From Fremontodendron californicum (lineage: Eukaryota; Streptophyta; Magnoliopsida; Malvales; Malvaceae), in contig JAULJL010000015.1 in the NCBI GenBank assembly GCA_030761205.1, positions 8,189,501 to 8,253,500 on the forward strand: a DNA stretch of 64,000 nucleotides, in the 5' to 3' direction. Both the position numbers and the translations under genes were made by a program. Below, one piece after another: positions 10,901-21,499 of the stretch (position 1 is its first letter; the number at the start of each line of letters is the position of its first letter). The notes under the pieces are model-generated. The model was given only the letters and a program-made list of their open reading frames with translations, made no database searches and was not told where the DNA came from.

Positions 10901-12858
10901 ATCCCAATTTCTAGATTCTCAACCCACTGTTTACTCCTTGAGCTGGATGCATAGATGAAACCTCCCAGTACCTTCAAATTATATAATCTTTGCTTATGTC
11001 TGAAAAAAAGGATAAGTTACCAGTGGCTGCACCCATCATCCTCACAAGACTAATGTTTCATCTTATTAGCTGTCTTATATATTCTTTCAATTATAATGTT
11101 AGAAAACCTTTCATTGCAGAAACTGCTGCTTCAGCAGAAAATGGCAAAGTAGTTGCTATCCTGATATACTGCTATCAATCTAGGACATCCTCTGCTTTTG
11201 GATAATGATATCTATTTTGATGAAATTATCAGTTTGAACTGAAAGAAAAAAAAAAAAAAAAATTATGGTTCTTGCTTGATGGGCCAAACTTTACTATGAT
11301 TTCTGCTTCTTGGTGTATTGTTGATTAGTTGATCCTCTGTTTTGATATGTGCGAATAGGGTTTTTTACACATTGATGAATACCCCCCTGATGCTAATCAA
11401 GGATTTGACATACCATCAGCTATTATAAGTTTTCCAAACTTCCATGCAAGCATGGTTTTTCTCGAAGATGACTCTTTGAACAAGTCACCATTGTTGTCAA
11501 AGTTTCAGGTATCAACCTCTTGATATTTCTGGCCCTAAGCATGATCAATTTGTATTCTTCTTCTCATTTGATATTAGCTTGATTTGTCATGCAGGAAAGA
11601 TGTCCTGTAATGTCTTACACAGAAGTATTACTTGTACCTTTGACAACTCCTGATTTTAGCATGCCTTACAATGTTATCACTATCACGTGCACGGTGTTTG
11701 CATTGTATTTTGGATCATTGCTCAATGTACTACGAAGGCGTGTTGCTGAGGAGGAGAGATTTCTTAAAGACAAAGGTAAACTTATCTCATGGAATAGGTC
11801 ATTGTCAGTTATCTTGAGAATGTGGTTTTTTTAGTTATGATTTTAAATCATAACATTAATCTCCTATATTATTGTGGCAATAGCCCTTTATGTGTAGTTC
11901 GTCAATACCACACAAGTCAATTTGTCAAGTTCAATGCAAACTTTTGTAACATCTAGTAACGGTCAAGTCTATCAGTATATCTAAGTACTTAGCCACATGG
12001 TCAAATGAGCAGCTTTGGGGGTGAACCTGAAATGAAAGGTCTTCAATCATAGCCAATTGTGATCCTTTCAAGTTGCTTGACAACATAATAATTCTAGCTC
12101 CTTGTTTCTTCTTCTTCTTCTTCTTCTTCTTCTTCTTCTTCTTCTTCTTCTTCTTCTTCTTCTTCTTCTTCTTCTTCTTCTTTAACATGCTTTGAGAATT
12201 TCAATTTTCTTTGGAGAATGCACGTTTGGTATATAATCTGTAGTCCCTCAGAACATCAGTAAAAGGCCTGAAGGATTGCATGCATGGTTGTGTACTAAGA
12301 GCTGAACTTTATTACGAATCTGAAGTAAAGGCAGAAAACCACAAATTTCTTTTATTGATGTAGCTGAGTTAAGCTCTACTCCGTATGCGTTGCTTTGCTT
12401 TAAGATAAAATAGGCAGTTGAATGGTCAGATATCTTCTAAGCATCCATCTTCATTACTTTTCTTCTCCCTGTCATATCCGAGGAATATTGGTCGGAAAGG
12501 TAATTAAAGGGAGATGACAAGCAGCGACCAAAAACCAAAATTTATGCGGATTGGTTGTTTATTTACATTATATATGGCCTGGCAAACAGTGTTTATGTTG
12601 TGGTTGCAGCTTTTGATGGTTTGACCATCTCATCGTCCGTCCGACTGATATTTGCCTTTTATTGTTCTGCTTGCAGCTGCCAAGAAAACTGGTCGGCTAC
12701 CTCTGCTGCTATCAAAGTTGTCTGCCAAGCTTAGAGGTAGACGATGGGAACCTCCTCATTCACCCCCAGCTTCATCATCCTTCATAAACTCTAAATTAGT
12801 ATTCAAAGTCATACTAGTGGCTGGACTTGCTGTAGGTTGGCAATACTTTTTTTCATGA
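7954..12858 (+). CDS. PIGT: GPI transamidase subunit PIG-T (Gpi16 family), about 673 aa, five exons
   Basis: Subunit of the ER GPI-transamidase complex that attaches GPI anchors to proteins; PIG-T is disulphide-linked to the catalytic subunit PIG-K/Gpi8. Exons: 7954-8202, 9224-10483 (420 codons), 11359-11508, 11595-11775, 12677-12858; all junctions are GT/AG and in phase. The N-terminal hydrophobic segment RPLILLLIIGTHQFL is a signal peptide. The luminal domain shows family signatures: FTQGRWNYESWG, LLPCRDKAGIALLLDRPSIY and EYPPDANQGFDIPSA. One transmembrane segment follows (VITITCTVFALYFGSLLNVL) with a basic stop-transfer RRR, and a second hydrophobic stretch (VFKVILVAGLAVGWQYFF) ends the protein. 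Length is close to other plant PIG-T proteins. Intron 4 carries a (CTT)n microsatellite. Confidence 0.95.
12106..12182 (+). repeat. (CTT)n microsatellite, about 25 units
   Basis: Uninterrupted TTC/CTT triplets in the last intron of PIG-T. The poly-lysine frame seen on the other strand is an artefact of this repeat. It is likely length-polymorphic. Confidence 0.95.
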
Positions 12859-13066
12859 ATTTAAAAAATATCGAAGTTTTCAGCGTTCGATATGAGCAAA
12901 ATGAAAGAATACTGAACCTCTGAATTAGTGAAAAAACTCATGTTCTTCCACAATACCATGGGACTCAATTTTGTATCATTTTGAGCTTTTGATCATTTTC
13001 TTTTACTTTCTGAAATTTTTAATCATATATTTCCTGAAACTGTGAAAATTTAACTAGATTTTGTTT

Positions 13067-13233
13067 CTATATTACTTGGACTCGGGTGTGAGTGTCGAAC
13101 ACGGGTATGTTTGATTTATTCTAAATTTTTTCATGTATTTGGAGGGTCCTTGGGAATCATATTCTCATACTCATGTCTGAATATGCGTCGGATACGGATA
13201 CTTCAAGAAAAATGAAGAATCGGAGCAACATAG
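13067..13233 (+). mobile_element. MITE family A, copy 1 (hAT-like)
   Basis: Starts CTATATTACTTGGACTC and ends CGGAGCAACATAG, which are imperfect inverted termini. Flanking 8-mers TTTTGTTT (13059-13066) and CTTTGTTT (13234-13241) match at 7 of 8 positions. It lies 209 bp beyond the PIG-T stop codon. Same family as the copies at 22179, 38061, 41162 and 56975. Confidence 0.85.
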
Positions 13234-13241
13234 CTTTGTTT

Positions 13242-13970
13242 CACAAAATTATTCTCATATGCATCAAGGTCATTGAGTTTCAAGCTATTGTGGTGTAAGG
13301 GTTTGTGCAAATCTACAGGTTTGATAAAGAAAATTGATCAAGTTTCAAACTTGGTATGTCTGCCATTGTTATTTCTTGAGGCTGTTCCTCGTGTTGCTGA
13401 AGTATGATAATTTAGCCTTATTAATTTCTTTCCTCATGATTCATTAAAGCTTGTCTTAGCATCCCATTAGAGCTAGTGTTTCTTTGATGTGGATCTAAGT
13501 TCTGTTCCCTTTGCACCATCTTATTTTGTATCTCGCATTAGGGACTTTGTAATTTTCTCTAATCCAGCATCCAACATGATTTTAGCTCAATGTTTCACTT
13601 AATAAATGTGTGATAACATCATTTTAATTAATAGGTCCGTTTAGGCAAAGGCAAAAAAGTTTATCACGTGACAAATTCAGAAAGGATAATATGTAAGAGT
13701 AACATACAAAAACAATAGAACAAAATTTTTGGCTATGATATCATGTTAAGTATTCAATCTAAAACCAATTAGACAATTGATTATAGATATCATGTTAAGT
13801 ATTCAATCTAAAACCAATGTTAAGTATTCAATCTAAAACCAATTAGACAATTGATTATAGATGGAGATAGTTTTATAAGGAAATTCATAATTTAATTATG
13901 TTGCGTTTATTTTTACATAGCTAACACGAAAAAAGCATAAAATATGATACACATGCACGAATTATCAAAT
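13242..13970. other. Intergenic between convergent PIG-T and the 227-aa gene
   Basis: No gene seen. At 13730-13865 a local repeat occurs: ATCATGTTAAGTATTCAATC and AAAACCAATTAGACAATTGA appear in two nearly identical blocks with a third partial block between them. GGCTATGATATCATGTTAAG resembles, on the minus strand, a decayed Copia-type primer-binding site (TGGTATCAGAGC), so this may be the edge of an old LTR element. Confidence 0.45.
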
Positions 13971-15124
13971 CTAACCAGAACTGAACCTCTTGCAAGATGC
14001 GGCTAGAATCACTTCATCTTCCCTCATCCTCTTCATATTGCCACTCATATAACTGCATTTAAAAGGTGTGTTCGAACCAGTTCCCTCTTCCTTGAAAATA
14101 TGTAGTGCGAAACACCAAATGCATCATTTGAGATGGAAAATGAAGAAGGAATTAACAACTATTATCTGAAATTAATGATCAGAATCATTCAGTAGTAAAA
14201 GATCTGGTGATTGTTCAATGGTAAATGGTTTGAAAACAAACCTGAGTTAGTTTCATTAATCTTCAATTTCTTGAGTAAGCTGACATTGTCTATCAAACTC
14301 TTTCTTTTGAAGCCAAGGCCAATATTCCATTCGGAAACTGGAAGACCACCTTCATCATGGGATCCTGTATACAATTATGCCAAAAGGTAACTAATACCAA
14401 GTCCCAAGCCAATTCCCCATTTTTCTTTTTTTTTTTAATAATGTTCTTGATCTATTATCTATATTTTACCTGATGAGCTGCTATCCCTTAACTTTTTGTT
14501 CTTGAGCGAGTAAATTTCTTTAAGCTGTAGCTTTGCAGTAATTCCAGACTTTCCAGCTAAATGTCGACTCCCATTAACACAATCTTGAGGTTCATATGCT
14601 CCTGAAAGAAGAAAACACTGTCCGTCTTCAAAAAAAGGATCGAAAGCCAACAATTCGAAAAGAACAAACCAGTGGCCACCTTCATGATCGATCTTCCCAC
14701 ACACTTTTCCCACAGAACCAAACAGAAATCCAAGAACACGACTCTCTTCATCCAAGAAAACCCACAAAGAAAACAAAAAAAGAGTAAAACTTTATAGTAA
14801 TTAATACTTACTCTTAGTCCCAACTTTGCAAAGCTTGCCATCAACAATGAGAGCGCCCTTTTCATCATCAGTCCCAGTAGACAAGCCTTTAGAAGAGAAG
14901 AAAGAAAGCAGCGACTTCCACGTAACAGAAGAAGAAACAAGATCCACCCCTCTGCTTATAAAGTGCCCATTGAGCTTAACCGTTGATGGGTCTAGCCCGA
15001 ATGTTCGAGCTATCGACCCAAGGTCCAGTTTCTGGCCATCCCATGCCACGAATCGAACTAGCTTCGATACTGAAGGACAGAAAAGCTCGATTGTTCTTGG
15101 TTTCTCTTCGTTATAACCTGACAT
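13971..15124 (-). CDS. Conserved-looking basic protein of unknown function, 227 aa, four exons
   Basis: I do not recognise this family. Exons read from high to low coordinate: 15124-14812, 14601-14470, 14364-14242, 14086-13971; they sum to 684 nt with consistent phases. The first donor is a perfect GTAAGT. The N-terminal part (MSGYNEEKPRTIELFCPS, then VRFVAWDGQKLDLGSIARTF and STVKLNGHFISRGVDLV) looks like a small folded domain. The C-terminal half is hydrophilic and rich in Ser/Lys, with basic clusters (KNKKLRD, GFKRKS, LLKKLK, NMKRMRED, ASCKR) that suggest a nuclear protein. The last-exon acceptor at 14087 is inferred from open frame and phase, so the C-terminal 38 residues are the least sure part. 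There is no signal peptide or membrane segment. Its 5' end faces the SAM-domain pseudogene across 0.88 kb. Confidence 0.7.
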
Positions 15125-16006
15125 CGATTTCAATCTCTCTTTTTAGCGTTTCTTCCTTTAGGTCTAAAAGCTTTGTTGAGATGGGTACAGTTTTTTCTTT
15201 TTTTTTTTATTGATCATCGTCCGCTAGTTTGCTTCCAACTTCCAACGGCTTCTGGAAGTGTCTTCAACAAAATTTTATTTTGATTTTTGGACTCTGGAGT
15301 CTGGACCCATTGATTTGGATGGGGCTTAACCGCTTAAAGCTTAGGCATGGCCCAGTTTACTTGCCTTTAATATATGGATCATGAAAAAAGGAGGGATTAA
15401 AATTTTAGGTGAAGGTCTCAAACTCTCAATCCACACTAGATGTGTCATGACTTCTATCGGGTCGGGTTTGATTCAGTTGGTATTTTCAAATTTTCCTTCA
15501 AAGCTCACCTGGTTCATGAACCGAACCCCTAAGCCGAATCTCTCAAATCTAACCAAAGAACCGCATTTTTATATAGAATTAAAGATATTGAAATCTTTTC
15601 ACTAATTACAAACTTACCATGGTTGAAGCTTTGAAGGACCATGGGCTCATGGGCTTTTAAGGGGATTACCGGGTTACTCTTTTTTGTTGGTTGACGAAAC
15701 GGCGTGTTTTGCTTCTGCTTAGTGCTTAGTTGGTGATGTAAAGGAACTTTAAAATCCTAAACAGTTCCTTCGCTCTCTTCACATCACTTTTTAATGCACG
15801 CTTCTTAAACAAAAATCTTCCTGATAAGTAGAAATTAATGTCTTAATACAAAATAAGGGCTAGGGTTTTTTATTTTCTTCCTTCCTCACGCTAGCTAGAA
15901 TTTTAATTTTAAAATCTTCTAGAAGACCAATCTTTCTTCGTCTTCGGTTCTTTTTTCTCGTGATTTATAAATATTAGGGTTAGGGTTTTTATTAGCGGAT
16001 AGAGAG
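15125..16006. promoter_or_regulatory. Divergent promoter region with telo-box near 15974-15987
   Basis: Separates two head-to-head genes. TTAGGGTTAGGGTT at 15974-15987 is a doubled telo-box (complement of AAACCCTAA), a plant element common in 5' regions of growth and translation genes. It sits 20 bp before the ATG of the SAM-domain gene, and a related AGGGTTTT motif lies near 15862. Nothing else is identifiable in the 882 bp. Confidence 0.5.
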
Positions 16007-19000
16007 ATGTATGCTGATCGAGTGGAGGGTGCTAGCAAAAGGTCAGTAAAGGAGAGACTCAATGGCAACTCATCTGACAACTCTATTCGGTGGAGCCAAA
16101 TCACTGGCAAGAGGTTTGGTTTTCTCTTGTTTGTTTGTTTATTTATTTGCCTTAATAGGAATTTTCCTTTTCACTTAGTATTTACTTCACTGTAATGCAG
16201 TAATTTAACTGTTTTTGATTGTGTTGATATTTTGGACGATGAATCAATTTTGCTGCTGGCTTTGCGTTGAATATTTGAGTTTAATTTGCTTTGAAGGATT
16301 GAGTTCATGACTCATGAGTGCATTGGGATCATTTGAACAAAAAAAAATTGGTGTTTACTTAAATTCACTAAATTCAGGAGTTAGATTTGTAAAATCAAGT
16401 ATGATACATAGAAAGGAGGGAGGGATTGGGGGCAGAGGTCATGGGTAATTCGGAACTGGGATGAGGCCTTTGAAATTTTAGCTTTCAAAATATGTTGGTT
16501 GATCTGCACATTATGAGGTCATGGTTTTCAAGTATTTGCCATTTGGTGCTCAATAGGCACTCTACTCATCTCCCCCGGGGGCAAAGAAAGAAAAAGTCAG
16601 TTTACTCACGTAGCTTTTATCTTTTAATCAACTTCATTCTTTTGACCCTCTACAATTTTCTTATGTGTGCCTGTTGCTTATGAACTTAGGCATTTGTGGT
16701 TTCAGTTTGTAAGGGTATGATTTTACCCCTTGGGTTGCAATGCTGGTAAAATTACCTGGAATCAGTTGAATTTGGTTTATGTCCCCTTATTTCCACCCAA
16801 AAGAAAGAAGTTGAATTTGGTTTATTTACACTTTGTGCCTTAATGCTCCTAATCTCTGAACAAATTTCATGCCATACTTCTTGCAGACAAAGGCTAGATG
16901 ACAAGTGGGAACATGATTTTTACCAAGACGATTTACCTCAAGTTTCAAGTATGGATTGCCTGACACAATGCTATGTTGGATGCAACTAAATCATCTCTAT
17001 TTGGTTTTGACCGTGTGTTAATGGCTTGTGAAGATCTCAAAGTCCATGCTCGAGATCTTCGCTTGAAGCTCCAAAGGAAAAGTCTCCAACAGGTGTCTCA
17101 AAGTGGAAGGGGAACTCTCTCAGGTCTGCGTGATCTTTGTGAAAAATTATCTGGAACAATGAATATACAGCCAATAAATGCTGATCCACCAAAACTAAAA
17201 GTAGAAGTTGTCAAACCAGCCAGGAAAAGTGTAGCAGATGAAACTCCTGAACCAGAGCCCAAAAGGCTGCAACTTCAGCAGCAAGGAAGAAGGAGGCTCG
17301 GCAAAAGGCATAGAACTTCTGCTCTTTTTGCTTATTATTATCTTCCCTTACCATTTGAGCTGTGTGGGACACCCCCTACCTCCATTTTCTCCCTCTTCCC
17401 TTATTTAACACAAGACAAAGGAATGGCTAACATTTTTGTTTTGTTTGCATTATATCATAATATATTCATGATATTTTTATACTTTGACATGCAATATGTT
17501 TTAGTGTTTTATGTTTATTATTTTTGTTTATTGGACAAGCATGATACATCTGACAGCAAAACTTCGTTTTATCTTCTTCTCTGTTTTCCTCCTGTGAGAG
17601 GTGTGTGCATGTGTGGATGAGTGGGAGAGGGGTTCAAAAATCTGCCACGTAATGGCATGCATATCCTAGGGCTTGTTTACAATGGTTTACAATGTATGAT
17701 GAAGGAACTGAGTAAACTTGACCTGTCAACTTTGGATTTTGGGGAGAAGGGGTTCAAAAACCTGCCATGTAATGGCATGCAATGCACGATGAAGTGAACT
17801 GAGTGCTGTCAACTCTGGATTGTGACCCATCATTAACTAAAAGTGGAATGTGCATACTGTTGGCAGTTTGAAAGTCTAATGGGTGGGACAATAAACCATG
17901 TTATGATGCTTTAATGCTTAATTTATGGATTTTGTTGAATATAGAAAAAGGAGTTAATAAAAGGCTTGTGGTTCTCTTAAATGGAATTGTAAATGTCCCT
18001 GAGTTTGCACTTTTATATCTCTGTTTTCTTGCTTCCTTCTATTCTTATTTAATCCTAAATGGTTAATTTGTGCCCATTCTGCTCTTGCTGCTTTGTTCTC
18101 TGGTGACTTTATAGGTTCCGAACCCCAAATAGAAAGGATTAAATGGATAGCATATTTTAGCTGTTTATACTGCAACTTAAGAGCCATTCCCCCATTATAT
18201 TTTGAAGTCACGAGTCTTGCCAATATGTGTTATTGTAGTTACATTTTTAGTGTCTAAGCCATGTGGTTTCTTAAGCAGGCTGATACATCAGTGGAGGGCC
18301 TCCTCCTGTCTTTGGGTCTTGAAAAATACGCAATTACTTTTCAAGCAGAGGAAGTATGTAGTTTTATGCTTTCTTCTGTATATTGTAAATATGCCCCCTT
18401 TTATTGTTTTAAATCATTACTTACATTAACGGAATTTCTGCATCCATTATAAGACATAAACCTCTTTCTGCAGGTTGATATGCTGCTCTTGTACCCATGA
18501 CTGCTGTGGATCTGAAAGCTTTAGGCATACCAATGGTAACTTCAAACTGAACCCTCAACACATGGATGCAATTATGTTACTCTACCCCTTTTTTTGTCCA
18601 GTTTTTTAATTTGAGATGCTCCAAATGTTTTTCTCTTTTAAAAAGTCAAGGCTACCTTCTTAACTTATAGAAATATCCTCTCTTATTTTTGCTGACCTAG
18701 GAAATCCCTTTGTTTTATTTGATTTTCTTCTACTTGCATATAATCATTTGGGGGTATTAGTGAAAATAATAGTTTAATTGCAATTATTGCTTGCTCTTCA
18801 AAAATTGGAATTTCTGGTATGTACAGATAATAAGTGATGGAGTCTTTGAAAATCCTTAACTTGTGTAAAAGCTAATTTGAGAATATATGTCACTTAACTT
18901 CCACCTTTAGTTCAACATAATGTGGGCTTTAAAGCATTTCCTTCACCAAGCAACCTGTACTGTTTATCTTCCTCTTTTTTGTTATATGCATGTATAGCAA

Positions 19001-19124
19001 GGATTCTATTTTCCCTATTTTCTACTTGTTTTCTCATCTCTACACTTAGTTTTCAGGGTTTTTTTTATTTTACTTCCAGGGCCCAAGAAAAAAGATAATT
19101 CTCGCGTTGGAATCTAGAGGCTGA
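16007..19124 (+). pseudogene. SAM-domain protein gene disrupted by two single-base deletions
   Basis: Matches the small plant SAM-domain family exemplified, as I recall it, by Arabidopsis At3g07760. Exons: 16007-16112, 16887-16948, about 17043-17307, 18279-18353, 18474-18535, 19080-19124. It starts MYADRVEGASKRSVKERLNG, then RQRLDDKWEHDFYQDD and RDLRLKLQRKSLQQVSQ. The SAM domain is ADTSVEGLLLSLGLEKYA, then a GIPM/GPRKK segment, ending LALESRG. Two lesions break it: near 17270-17274 the frame must shift by one base to keep the Lys/Ala-rich linker leading into ADTSVEG, and exon 5 is 62 bp where 63 is needed (a base is missing after VDM near 18482). The exon-3 donor is GC (AAAAG/GCATAG). Either a real pseudogene or two assembly errors; the neighbouring relics favour decay. 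Confidence 0.75.
17627..17822 (+). repeat. Imperfect tandem duplication of about 90-115 bp
   Basis: Both units, inside intron 3 of the SAM pseudogene, contain GGGGTTCAAAAA, CTGCCA(C/T)GTAATGGCATGCA, GATGAAG and CTGTCAACT(T/C)TGGATT. Unit 2 lacks the segment with TTACAATGGTTTACAATG. It is non-coding. Confidence 0.7.
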
Positions 19125-19399
19125 TATTCGGAGTTTTAACAAGTGGTTGTTGTGGGTTAAATCTCAAGATGTATTATTGTCCAACTCTACAAGATTGCAG
19201 GGCTGTGTTTTGGCTGATAAGACCTGCATGTAGCAATTCTTTTTGTTTTTTGTTTTTTTTGTTCAGCTTTATTGACAAAAATGGCATCATGAGCCTATTA
19301 TTGAAATCAAAGGATGAAGTATTGTCAAGATTGCAAGTAGTGGTTTCAGTTAGAAAATTTTAAACTAATGTATGTGCCGCATTATCTTGATTAATATTT
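19125..19399. other. 3' flank of the SAM pseudogene
   Basis: I see no feature here beyond AT-rich sequence and short open frames without domains. Confidence 0.4.
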
Positions 19400-20052
19400 T
19401 CAAAAGCTTTCTGAATTCCAAATGAAGTGTAAAGGGAGATTCTGAGCTGAAATCATGTGATATATATCCTTCCCTTCATTCCCATCAGCACCTACCGGCA
19501 TAAACTCATCTCGAATCCACCCTTCTTCCCTACCTCCGTTCACAAACACCTTTGGAATCCTCTCAGCTGCTATCCCCACCTCGCTGCCACCGCCAACAAC
19601 CATCCACGCATGCCTATACTTCCCAACAATAGCTCTCTCACCCTTCACCACCTCCACACTGTACTCCTTAGTTTTTCCCGCCAAAAACTGACACCAACCT
19701 CTCATACCGCGACGTTATCGTTCTGAACAAAATCAATGGCTGTGCCTGTGATCGATCCGCACTTGTATGAATACGAATGTGGAGACGTGGGTTGGGGAGC
19801 GGAGATAATGGGTGCCGGAGTCGACGGTGACGGAAAGAGTGAATTGTTGGAGCATTTAGGGTTTTGGAATGTTATTGGTAATTTCGGAGTGGATTGACAG
19901 ACGGAGTCGAAGCCGACGAAAAGGGCGTGGAAATGGAGCGGGAAGAGTGAGGTATCGGATCGGAGTTGAGTCGAAGAGGGAGTCGATTTCGCGAAACGGC
20001 AGCGGAGAACGGTAGATTTCGACGGATTTCTATAAGAATGGGAAACCTGCAA
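19400..20052 (-). pseudogene. Disrupted reading frame of unknown family, possible plastid-targeted protein
   Basis: Two frames read like one protein broken by a single-base loss. The upstream frame (20052-19702) is Ser/Pro-rich and ends GTAIDFVQNDNVAV, then stops. The downstream frame starts at once (ATG at 19705) with MRGWCQFLAGKTKEYSVEV and continues through GERAIVGKYRHAWMVVGG and ERIPKVFVNGGREEGWIRD to FMPVGADGN. One extra base near 19703 would join NVAV to MRGW. A third frame (20057-19872) starts MNCRFPILIEIRRNLPFS and is Ser/Arg-rich like a chloroplast transit peptide, so a second frameshift may lie near 19880. The downstream part looks like a genuine folded domain, but I cannot name it. 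Local GC is higher than in the flanks. Confidence 0.5.
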
Positions 20053-20382
20053 TTCATTTTTAAAAGAAAACAGAAGAAGAAAAACTATTTCTTTATATAA
20101 AGCTGTGTCTGAGATTTTAGAGGCGGACCAAGGAGGAGGAAGAAGAGGACGGAGAGGGTTAGAAAAAGCCGCTTCAATCCGGGTTTGGTTTTGCGCATTA
20201 ATTTTGTGCCGGACTCGTTTTGAGGTGGTGCTTTTCTAGCATTGTCGGGTATCTTGGAGGATTCGGAGTCATAAAGCTTCTGAGATTTCGGCCATTGCCG
20301 GAGAACTTGCAGTTTTTCTGCTCAGCTAGACTGCACTGTGTATTGACGGGTTTTAAAATATTAAGCTTGAAAGAAACAATAA

Positions 20383-20455
20383 GCCGTCTTAGCTCAGCTG
20401 GTAGAGCGCATGGCTTTTAACCATGTGGTCGTGGGTTCGATTCCCACAGACGGCG
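20383..20455 (+). tRNA. tRNA-Lys(UUU): tRNA-Lys (anticodon UUU)
   Basis: A full cloverleaf can be drawn. The acceptor stem GCCGTCT pairs with AGACGGC. The D arm is AGCTCAGCTGGTAGAGC. The anticodon stem CATGG/CCATG carries loop CTTTTAA with anticodon TTT. The T arm is GTGGGTTCGATTCCCAC, and the discriminator base is G. No intron and no genomic CCA, as expected for a nuclear tRNA gene. A CTTTTTC run at about 20467-20473 can serve as Pol III terminator. It lies inside the decayed block but shows no lesion itself. Confidence 0.97.
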
Positions 20456-20507
20456 AGTTTATTAATCTTTTTCACTTTTCATGTCCATCCAAAACCAGTT
20501 TAACCTT

Positions 20508-20948
20508 GTAGTGTTTGATCTTTTGGCTCGTGCAGGACTTGTAGAAGAAGCTTATAAACCTAATAGATTCTATGAACAATGAACTGGGGGGGACTGTTTT
20601 GGGTTGCTCTCCTGTCTGGCTGCTGTAGTAATCATAGAAAGTTGTCAATTGGGGAGATGGCAGCAAAGAAGGTCCTTGAGTTAAATCCAGATGACTTGGG
20701 AATTCATGCGTTGGTTTCAAACTTCTTAGCCATGGGAGACCCTTGTGGGATGAAGTAGCTGCTGTAAGGAAACTCATGAAAGAAACAGGAATGAAAAAAG
20801 TACCTGTCTACATTACACTTCATGTGAATGGGAAGCTCCATGCTTTCCTTAAGGGAGATAAAAGCCACCAAGAATATGAAGCTATGGCATCAGCATTGGA
20901 TAAATTGTATAAAAAGGATGAATTAAGATCCACATCAAACAGATGGGT
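20508..20948 (+). pseudogene. C-terminal fragment of a PPR protein (E/E+ region), broken
   Basis: Pentatricopeptide-repeat proteins bind organellar RNA; the E and E+ motifs follow the last repeat of PLS-class editing factors. Only such a C-terminal portion is present. It runs in pieces: FDLLARAGLVEEAYK, IDSMNNELGGT, LELNPDDLGIHALVSNFL, WDEVAAVRKLMKETGMKK, HVNGKLHAFLKGDKSHQ and EAMASALDKLYKK. The pieces lie in different frames and are interrupted by stops and small indels, for example around 20553, 20600-20640 and 20730. The PPR array that should precede it is missing. The distal frame from 20743 stays open but lacks its start. A clear relic of a larger gene, probably from duplication followed by decay. 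Confidence 0.8.
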
Positions 20949-21499
20949 TTTGAGCTTGATCAGGGGTTTACCTTTACCATTTCTTAAGAGTGAGGCATGT
21001 CTTCTTCTTTTTTTAGGAGTCTATACTATATTGCCTGTCTGCCTCAAACCTTTCGGTTCTGCATCTTCATTTTTGGCTCCGAGAAAGGAAAAAAAAAGGC
21101 TAATTTTCCTCTCTTTTTTTGTTTGTTTTTCATTTTCACCACAGCTTATTCCATGAGGAACCTAGGCTCTTTCTTGAAGATGTTTCAGCCTCTTTGTTGG
21201 CATGTTGTCTTTTTGACAAGTTACTGCATGTTATTTGATGTAATGTTGTTCCTCTGAGTTCAATCATCTTTTAGTAGGGAGAGAAAAAATGACTAAAAGA
21301 AATGTTTCAACTATTCCAAACACACAAAAGGATGAGAAAAAACTAATCAATTCTAGATTCAAGACAATTACAAAATTTTCAACATTGCACTGGCAAAGCT
21401 ACTTTCCCCCACTGCTCAGATCCCTTTTACCTCCTTAAGAAACACCGATGATGAGTACCCAGAAACACAAATTTCTTTTTAGAGTCCTTCAAAACTTCC
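20949..21499. other. Intergenic: PPR relic to the BAP31 3' end
   Basis: No gene found. It includes the presumed 3' UTR of the minus-strand BAP31-like gene (about 21270-21499). Confidence 0.45.

Noticed and set aside
11931..12188. Long poly-lysine open frame on the minus strand
   Set aside because: It is only the complement of the (CTT)n microsatellite in a PIG-T intron.
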